Source: Peptococcaceae bacterium (lineage in GTDB: Bacteria; Bacillota; Desulfitobacteriia; Desulfitobacteriales; Syntrophobotulaceae). Taken from it: a stretch of 10,720 nucleotides of DNA. The position numbers and the translations under genes were made by a program. Below, in pieces: positions 7,012-10,720 of the stretch; the stretch's first letter is position 1; each line of letters starts with the position of its first letter. The notes below the pieces were generated by a model, which saw only the letters and a program-made list of their open reading frames with translations, did no database searches and was not told where the DNA came from. The stretch spans positions 1-10,720 of the forward strand of contig JAAYII010000167.1 in assembly GCA_012523535.1 (NCBI GenBank), given 5' to 3'.

Positions 7012-7109
7012 GGGAATGTTAGGCGGCTGGTGCCGCCCCCGGACTTCAAATCCGAGTGTCGGGGCGTGGAACGTTCCGAGGTGTGTTCGATTCGCACACA
7101 TTCCCGCCA
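7012..7109 (+). tRNA. selC: tRNA-Sec (UCA anticodon)
   Basis: A complete 98-nt selenocysteine tRNA with anticodon TCA at 7046-7048. Acceptor stem of eight pairs: GGGAATGT (7012-7019) with ACATTCCC (7098-7105). Six-pair D stem GGCGGC/GCCGCC around a four-base loop TGGT. Anticodon loop CTTCAAA. Long extra arm: TCGGGGCGT (7059-7067) with ACGTTCCGA (7071-7079), nine pairs including two G-U, loop GGA. Five-pair T stem (7081-7085 with 7093-7097) and loop TTCGATT. Discriminator G and encoded CCA. The 8+5 acceptor/T geometry, long D stem and large extra arm are diagnostic of bacterial tRNA-Sec. The outermost anticodon-stem pair is C7039-A7055, a mismatch. SerRS would charge it with serine, SelA would convert it, and SelB would deliver it. 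Confidence 0.97.
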
Positions 7110-7127
7110 TTTTATTAGGGGGATATT

Positions 7128-7778
7128 GTGAATACATTTGACATTATTATTCTTATCCTTCTTGCTTTTGGAGGAATACTTGGTTTTAATAAAGGTTTAA
7201 TCACAGGTTTTACCAGATTTGTGGGCAAAATAATATCTATTGGGCTGGCTTTTATTTTTCATGGCCAATTTATTAGCTTGTTTGAGGACCTGTTTAAAAT
7301 AAGGGAAATAATCGATTCTTCATTAAGTGCTGTTTTAGCCAAAGTAATCAACAATAGAATAACAACGGCGGACAATTTACTTCAGTCCGCCGCAGGTCAG
7401 TTGACTTCAGTGATTACGGACTACCTTCTCATAATTTTTTCCATTGTAATATTGTTTATTGTTGTTTCAACTATTATAAATTTGCTTATAAGTCTAATAA
7501 TCACGCCCGTTGCCAAGAATCTAGGTTTAATAAATAGAGGAGGAGGTTTGGCCTTTGGTTTGTTAGGTTCTTATGTTGTCCTTTGTTTACTTATAGGATT
7601 AACCGCACCTTTTCTTACCACATGGAGTAACGGAGCATTGGGCATTGGCGATTCCTTACTTTTTCCTTTACTATTGCAGGGCTATGATTTACAACTATCA
7701 TTGTTATCCGGTTTTTCTGACGACATTTTAACAAATTCCCTTTATTCTATGCCTCTTATTCCCAAAACTCCTTTTTGA
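7128..7778 (+). CDS. CvpA family membrane protein
   Basis: A 216-residue inner-membrane protein of the CvpA (colicin V production) family, somewhat longer than typical members. Four hydrophobic segments lie near residues 4-22, 30-46, 98-125 and 138-161. The family features are the short N-terminal NxxDIIILxxL start, GFNKGLI after helix one, and the NRGGGLAFGLLG block before the last helix. The function of this family in Firmicutes is unclear. The tail after residue 165 is hydrophobic but poorly conserved in character. Start GTG with AGGGGGA (7117-7123) four bases upstream. Only 18 bases separate it from the CCA end of tRNA-Sec, with no terminator or promoter between, so it is probably on the same transcript. 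Confidence 0.82.
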   Translation: MNTFDIIILILLAFGGILGFNKGLITGFTRFVGKIISIGLAFIFHGQFISLFEDLFKIREIIDSSLSAVLAKVINNRITTADNLLQSAAGQLTSVITDYLLIIFSIVILFIVVSTIINLLISLIITPVAKNLGLINRGGGLAFGLLGSYVVLCLLIGLTAPFLTTWSNGALGIGDSLLFPLLLQGYDLQLSLLSGFSDDILTNSLYSMPLIPKTPF

Positions 7779-7815
7779 TTAATACTTGAATATTTTTAAT
7801 AAAGGACTGAGAAGT

Positions 7816-8031
7816 TTGAAACTAAATGTCGGTGATATTGTTCAGCTGCGCAAAAATCATCCCTGTGGCAATTCCAATTTTAAAATAACGAGGACCGGCA
7901 TGGATTTTAGAATTGAGTGTCTAAAATGTGGCCATCAAACCTGGATAACCCGTATCAAGTTAGAAAAAAATATCAAGGAAATTATTAGCCGTGCTGAAGA
8001 AATGGAGAATAATGGAAAAATTATTAAATAA
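7816..8031 (+). CDS. DUF951 family small zinc-ribbon-like protein
   Basis: A 71-residue protein of the DUF951 family (YyzM-like in B. subtilis, also near rpsF). The start MKLNVGDIVQLRKNHPCG, the central RTGMDFRIEC and the CxxCG pair are family hallmarks. Cys17 (in HPCG), Cys35 and Cys38 with His40 could bind a metal. The usual MLPR-type segment after the CxxC is WITR here. Function is unknown. I chose the TTG at 7816, with AGGA at 7803-7806, because family members begin a few residues before VGDIV. An in-frame TTG at 7786 would add ten residues but lacks a ribosome binding site. It follows cvpA by 37 bases, probably in the same unit. Confidence 0.82.
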   Translation: MKLNVGDIVQLRKNHPCGNSNFKITRTGMDFRIECLKCGHQTWITRIKLEKNIKEIISRAEEMENNGKIIK

Positions 8032-8060
8032 ACCTTATATCAGATTTAATAAACTTGAAA

Positions 8061-8089
8061 TTGCAATGACTAAAGTTTAATGCTATAAT
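8061..8089 (+). promoter_or_regulatory. Sigma-A promoter of the rpsF operon
   Basis: TTGCAA (8061-8066), a 17-base spacer and TATAAT (8084-8089), with the extended -10 TG at 8081-8082. This is the best vegetative promoter in the window. Transcription should start near 8096, leaving a leader of about 67 nt before rpsF. Confidence 0.85.
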
Positions 8090-8095
8090 GTTCTT

Positions 8096-8162
8096 CTGTA
8101 GTATGACAATTCCCTGCTCTGCATATGCTGCAGGGCCATTTAGTCCGAGGGGAGGTGCTAAG
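8096..8162 (+). promoter_or_regulatory. Structured rpsF leader, candidate S6:S18-binding autoregulatory RNA
   Basis: The leader contains the stem CCCTGC (8112-8117) with GCAGGG (8130-8135). Its loop holds a further self-complementary GCATATGC (8121-8128). Downstream an unpaired-looking CCG (8145-8147) lies immediately before the ribosome binding site. Many bacteria carry an rpsF leader in which a stem-loop and a conserved CCG bind the S6:S18 complex to repress the operon. Position, stem and CCG agree with that, but I could not fold it or match it to a covariance model. Confidence 0.5.
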
Positions 8163-8447
8163 ATGAGAGCGTATGAAGTTATGTACATTATCAGGCCGGA
8201 CCTTGAGGAAGAGGCAGTCAAATCCTATGTCGATAAATTTGCAGAAGTTGTCAATGCAAATGGCGGCACAGAACTTAAGGTCGATTTTTGGGGAAAACGA
8301 CGCCTGGCCTACGAAATCAAGAAATTCAATGAAGGATATTATGTTTTGATGAATTTCAAAAGTGAAGGTCGTACGGTTGAGGAACTGGAGAGACTGATGA
8401 AGATTTCAGACGTCGTTATCAGATTCCTAACAACCAGGACTGAATAA
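8163..8447 (+). CDS. rpsF: 30S ribosomal protein S6
   Basis: 94 residues, the normal length for S6, which sits with S18 on the platform of the small subunit. Recognisable blocks are MRAYEVMYIIRPDL at the start, GKRRLAYEIKKFNEGYYVLMNF in the centre, and KISDVVIRFLTTR at the end. The ATG at 8163 is preceded by GGAGGTG (8151-8157) at five bases. The frame stays open upstream to an ATG at 8088, but that codon overlaps the promoter -10 and would add 25 non-homologous residues, so it is rejected. First gene of the rpsF-ssb-rpsR unit; ssb follows within 20 bases. Confidence 0.97.
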   Translation: MRAYEVMYIIRPDLEEEAVKSYVDKFAEVVNANGGTELKVDFWGKRRLAYEIKKFNEGYYVLMNFKSEGRTVEELERLMKISDVVIRFLTTRTE

Positions 8448-8466
8448 TATGACGGAGGGGAATAGG

Positions 8467-8877
8467 GTGTATAACCGCGTTATTTTAATAGGACGCTTAA
8501 CCAGAGACCCTGAGCTTCGTTATACCACGAACGGTATTGCAGTAACAACATTCACACTGGCCGTTAATAGAAACTATAAAAATGCTCAGGGTGAGAAAGA
8601 AACAGATTTTATACCCTGTGTTGTCTTCCGTCAGCTAGCAGAACTATGTGCCAATTATTTGTCCAAAGGGAAGTTGGCGGCACTTGAAGGCCGGCTACAG
8701 GTCCGCTCATATGAGACTCAAGACGGTCAGCGGAAATATGTGACGGAAGTAGTCGGAGATGACGTTAGATTTTTAAGTCCGAAGGATTCCAGCAGTGCGC
8801 TTTCTTCTCCAACGGATTCGGATGATTTCGATTCCTTTGCTCATGAAGTTAGCTTGGATGATGATATACCATTTTAG
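8467..8877 (+). CDS. ssb: Single-stranded DNA-binding protein
   Basis: A 136-residue SSB that coats single-stranded DNA in replication, recombination and repair. The OB fold (about 1-104) starts with the typical NRVILIGRLTRDPELRYT and includes FIPCVVFRQLAELCANYLSKG and GRLQVRSYETQDGQRKY. A Ser/Asp-rich flexible linker leads to the acidic tip DDDIPF, the docking peptide for partner proteins. I chose the GTG at 8467 because GGAGGGG (8454-8460) is six bases upstream and family members start at this point. The in-frame ATG at 8449, next to the rpsF stop, has no ribosome binding site. It lies between rpsF and rpsR, the standard arrangement. Confidence 0.96.
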   Translation: MYNRVILIGRLTRDPELRYTTNGIAVTTFTLAVNRNYKNAQGEKETDFIPCVVFRQLAELCANYLSKGKLAALEGRLQVRSYETQDGQRKYVTEVVGDDVRFLSPKDSSSALSSPTDSDDFDSFAHEVSLDDDIPF

Positions 8878-8897
8878 TTTGAAGGGAGGGGCGTTTT

Positions 8898-9143
8898 ATG
8901 GTCAACGCTACCGTTAAGAAAGAGAAAGGACGTCGTCCGCGTAAAAGAGTATGCAGTTTTTGTGTTGATAAAGTTGAAACTATTGATTATAAAGATACAC
9001 AAAAATTACGGAAGTTTATAACAGAAAGAGGAAAAATCCTACCTCGCCGTATTTCCGGTAATTGCGCCAAACATCAAAGGCAAGTGACAACTGCTATTAA
9101 AAGGGCGCGCTGCATTGCGCTATTGCCATTTATTATTGAATAA
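8898..9143 (+). CDS. rpsR: 30S ribosomal protein S18
   Basis: 81 residues, partner of S6 on the small subunit. It has the basic N-terminal segment KKEKGRRPRKRVC, then IDYKDTQKLRKFITERGKILPRRISGNC, the S18 core, and ALLPF near the end. Cys19-x-x-Cys22 and Cys56-x-x-His59 suggest the zinc-binding (C+) form of S18 rather than the cysteine-free form used under zinc starvation in some bacteria. ATG start with GGGAGGGG (8884-8891) six bases upstream. Last gene of the operon; a strong terminator follows two bases after its stop. Confidence 0.97.
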   Translation: MVNATVKKEKGRRPRKRVCSFCVDKVETIDYKDTQKLRKFITERGKILPRRISGNCAKHQRQVTTAIKRARCIALLPFIIE

Positions 9144-9144
9144 G

Positions 9145-9171
9145 AAAAGAGGGAGCTTAGCTCCCTTTTTT
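9145..9171 (+). terminator. Intrinsic terminator of the rpsF-ssb-rpsR operon
   Basis: GGGAGC (9151-9156), loop TTA, GCTCCC (9160-9165), then a T-run to 9171. The A-rich bases before the stem can pair with the T-run, so it may also work on the other strand, although no minus-strand gene ends here. Confidence 0.93.
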
Positions 9172-9204
9172 ATTAAGTATTTTTAAGAATTTGCCAAAGC
9201 TTAG

Positions 9205-9218
9205 AAGATAATTATCTT
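9205..9218. promoter_or_regulatory. 14-bp A/T-rich palindrome before the MazG-like gene
   Basis: AAGATAATTATCTT is perfectly symmetric. A weak promoter reading overlaps it: TTGCCA (9191-9196), 16 bases, TATCTT (9213-9218). It could be an operator for the following unit, but A/T-rich palindromes of this length can occur by chance. Confidence 0.3.
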
Positions 9219-9232
9219 AAGAAGGAGTTTCC

Positions 9233-9265
9233 ATGTATTTTCGCGAACACATACTTGTAATATAA
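9233..9265 (+). CDS. Possible 10-residue leader ORF (MYFREHILVI)
   Basis: An ATG at 9233 with a near-ideal AAGGAG (9222-9227) five bases upstream opens a reading frame of ten codons ending in TAA (9263-9265). The ribosome binding site of the MazG-like gene follows four bases later. The strong site has no other gene to serve, so translation is likely. It could be a leader peptide affecting downstream translation or a non-functional short ORF. There is no run of one amino acid's codons as in classical attenuators. Confidence 0.35.
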   Translation: MYFREHILVI

Positions 9266-9283
9266 CTTAGGGGGTTAGATACC

Positions 9284-9598
9284 GTGGAATCCATGGCTGT
9301 TGATGTCGTTAAATGCTCTAAGGCTATTGAAGAGCTCAAGGTGGAACTCCTTAAGGCCCAATGGATGGTCCAACAAAGTACATTAAATGCATCGGAAAAC
9401 CAGGTGCTTGAAAGTGTGGCCAGAATAGTTGGTTTAAGTTATTTACTTACACGTCGCTTGGGTTTTGATTTTTCCAGGCTAGACAGGGTACTATATAAAC
9501 AATTGGCGCAATGGCAAAAAGAAGATTTATATAATCTGGAATCAGAATGGGGAGACTTAAGTCTTTTACTTTCCTATTTGGTTCCCGAAGAGGATTGA
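9284..9598 (+). CDS. MazG-like family protein
   Basis: A 104-residue, mainly helical protein that resembles the clostridial MazG-like family (PF12643), typically found between rpsR and yybS. Supporting blocks are VARIVGLSYLLTRRLGFDFSRLD (46-67) and LESEWGDLSLLLSYL (85-99). The family is named for distant likeness to the MazG NTP pyrophosphohydrolase. I see no full MazG metal-binding motif of the EExxE kind, so enzyme activity should not be assumed. Start GTG with AGGGGG (9269-9274) nine bases upstream. The yybS start follows 12 bases after its stop, so the two are co-transcribed. Confidence 0.75.
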   Translation: MESMAVDVVKCSKAIEELKVELLKAQWMVQQSTLNASENQVLESVARIVGLSYLLTRRLGFDFSRLDRVLYKQLAQWQKEDLYNLESEWGDLSLLLSYLVPEED

Positions 9599-9610
9599 TG
9601 GGAGAAGGCC

Positions 9611-10606
9611 ATGTATATTCATGATAAGGATGTCCTTAATTATGCCTGCAAGTTTTTTCTTGTTTTTTTACCTTTGATTTGGTCTATTTATAATATTTGG
9701 AGCTGGTTGGCGGAACTTTTTCTTCTCTTGATCGTTTTTTTTCATGGTAGGATTTCCGGTATTAAACTGACAGCAGCTTTGCTTGCAGCTGGCTATCTAG
9801 CAGCGGTTGTAGCCGGCGGGGGGGATAATATTTGGCAGATAGGGTTTGTTCCTTGGGTTGCAATTCTGATGCTTGTTCTTAAACAAAAAGGTATGCGTAC
9901 CAGCGAGAGTGCTTTTTGGTGTTTAATGCTGGCTGCCCTTTCGAGTGCACTGCCTGTAATACCTTCGGTGAGGCAGGCTCTTCAACCGGGAAATCTTGAA
10001 AGAGAATTAGCCGGTATAGTACAGTTATATGAGCAGCAGGGTATAGTTCAACTTCTGACGTCTCAAGGCATTGCTTTGGAGGAAATTGAAAAGTATGTCC
10101 GTATGATGCTTACTTTGAAATACAGATTAATGCCCGGATTTGTTGCTGTTATGGGAATGTTTGAGTTTTCATTAGGATATTTGGTTTTTAGGTTTTTGAC
10201 CAAGCAGAAAGTAAAAAACTTTTCTCTTTGGTCATTTCCATGGTATGCCGTCTGGGTTATGATTTTTGGACTTATAGCTTATTTGGGTGGAGATCATTTT
10301 AATCATACGATAATAACCTATACCGGTCTTAATTTAATGTTTATAATGGCTGCGATTTGTGTAATTCTGGGATTTTCTTGCCTTTACTATTTATATAAAC
10401 GGATACTAAGTAAAAGCGCTTTAATTGTTTTGTTTGGCATATTCTTTTTTATCTTTATGTTTTCACTTTTTACGGGTAACCCTTTCCTTATGGGCTTATT
10501 ATATTTTTCGATTTTAGTATGGATGATAGCGGCTATGCTAATAGGACTGTTTGACTTGTTATTTAACTTTAGAAAAATTCCCGGAATAAACAAGGAGGGA
10601 GAATAG
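9611..10606 (+). CDS. yybS: YybS family membrane protein (DUF2232)
   Basis: A 331-residue polytopic membrane protein of the DUF2232/YybS family, function unknown. Hydrophobic segments lie near 12-45, 52-70, 74-92, 99-117, 173-197, 208-227, 238-262, 269-288 and 291-318, so roughly eight to ten helices. A longer soluble loop (about 120-168) precedes the family-typical KYRLMPGFVAVMGMFEFSLGY block. The ATG at 9611 has GGGAG at 9600-9604. The stop TAG shares its last base with the GTG of rplI. In B. subtilis the cyclic-di-AMP phosphodiesterase gene gdpP (yybT) separates yybS from rplI; here they are directly joined. Confidence 0.87.
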   Translation: MYIHDKDVLNYACKFFLVFLPLIWSIYNIWSWLAELFLLLIVFFHGRISGIKLTAALLAAGYLAAVVAGGGDNIWQIGFVPWVAILMLVLKQKGMRTSESAFWCLMLAALSSALPVIPSVRQALQPGNLERELAGIVQLYEQQGIVQLLTSQGIALEEIEKYVRMMLTLKYRLMPGFVAVMGMFEFSLGYLVFRFLTKQKVKNFSLWSFPWYAVWVMIFGLIAYLGGDHFNHTIITYTGLNLMFIMAAICVILGFSCLYYLYKRILSKSALIVLFGIFFFIFMFSLFTGNPFLMGLLYFSILVWMIAAMLIGLFDLLFNFRKIPGINKEGE

Positions 10607-10720
10607 TGAAAGTAATTTTGAAGCAAGATGTAAAAGGACTCGGTAAAAAGGGAAAAATTTGTGAAGTTTCAGATGGTTATGCCCGAAATTATCTTATTCC
10701 GCGGGGTTTAGCCATAGAAG
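10606..10720 (+). CDS. rplI: 50S ribosomal protein L9, 5' part
   Basis: The first 38 codons of L9, cut by the window end. L9 is a large-subunit protein near the base of the L1 stalk. The N-terminal domain is clear: MKVILKQDVKGLGKKGKI followed by VSDGYARNYLIPRGLAIE. The start is GTG at 10606, overlapping the yybS stop by one base (TAGTG), with AAGGAGG at 10592-10598. The tight overlap suggests translational coupling to yybS. The rest of the gene, and the expected dnaB helicase gene beyond it, are outside the window. Confidence 0.96.
   Translation, partial: MKVILKQDVKGLGKKGKICEVSDGYARNYLIPRGLAIE

Noticed and set aside
6947..7141. A 64-codon open frame across the tRNA-Sec gene
   Set aside because: It covers the selC promoter and the whole tRNA, has no ribosome binding site and resembles nothing known.
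6865..7800. UGA codons at the ends of the lipoprotein and cvpA genes as selenocysteine codons
   Set aside because: Given a selB/selC region I checked for read-through. The frames after both TGA stops carry no conserved extension and both proteins already end at normal positions.
8024..8221. Minus-strand open frame across the rpsF promoter and start
   Set aside because: It overlaps a clear promoter and rpsF and has no ribosome binding site or recognisable protein; a shadow frame.
1..10720. CRISPR array, insertion sequence, prophage, toxin-antitoxin or restriction genes
   Set aside because: No spaced direct repeats, transposase, integrase or nuclease-like proteins were seen; the MazG-like protein belongs to the rpsR-yybS neighbourhood and is not a MazEF partner.
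1..10720. DnaA-box cluster marking oriC itself
   Set aside because: I saw no cluster of TTATCCACA-like boxes; the origin is inferred to be nearby but outside the window.

Overview
The window is an oriC-proximal stretch of a chromosome from a low-GC, endospore-forming, selenocysteine-using Firmicute, most likely an anaerobic member of the Clostridia. The support is: the soj/spo0J (parA/parB) pair with parS sites; the spore-specific gene yyaC; strong AGGAGG-type ribosome binding sites with many GTG and TTG starts; the rpsF-ssb-rpsR unit followed by yybS and rplI, as near the Bacillus subtilis origin; and a SelB plus tRNA-Sec pair, common in acetogenic and syntrophic Clostridia. Species cannot be fixed from the sequence alone.

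Layout. 55-1663: parA and parB overlap and are followed at once by two identical perfect 16-bp parS-type palindromes (1664-1679, 1702-1717). 1745-3003: two membrane proteins of unknown function (DUF554, DUF4446). 3000-3569 (minus strand): yyaC, convergent with DUF4446 and preceded by a good candidate sigma-F promoter. 3695-7109: a selenocysteine module made of selB, an apparently orphan branched-chain-amino-acid-type substrate-binding lipoprotein, and a complete tRNA-Sec gene (selC, 98 nt, encoded CCA). 7128-8031: a CvpA-family membrane protein, whose start lies 18 nt after the tRNA, and a small DUF951 zinc-ribbon-like protein. 8061-9171: promoter, structured leader, rpsF, ssb, rpsR and a strong intrinsic terminator. 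9172 to the end: a possible 10-codon leader ORF, a MazG-like protein, yybS (DUF2232), and the 5' part of rplI running off the end.

How the genes work together. ParA/ParB/parS handle origin segregation and, in spore formers, link to sporulation. SelB delivers Sec-tRNA(Sec), the product of selC, to recoded UGA codons. Their partners selA and selD and any selenoprotein gene are not in the window. S6, SSB and S18 form the usual ribosome/replication operon.

Most of the window is conserved core chromosome. I do not see an obvious new defence or mobile system. The points most worth a second look are the selB-lipoprotein-selC block inside the origin cluster, the selC-cvpA transcriptional coupling, the paired parS sites forming a 20-bp inverted repeat, the palindromes in the yyaC/selB and selB/lipoprotein gaps, and the tiny ORF before the MazG-like gene. 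Several starts were moved from the longest open frame to a downstream codon with a proper ribosome binding site.
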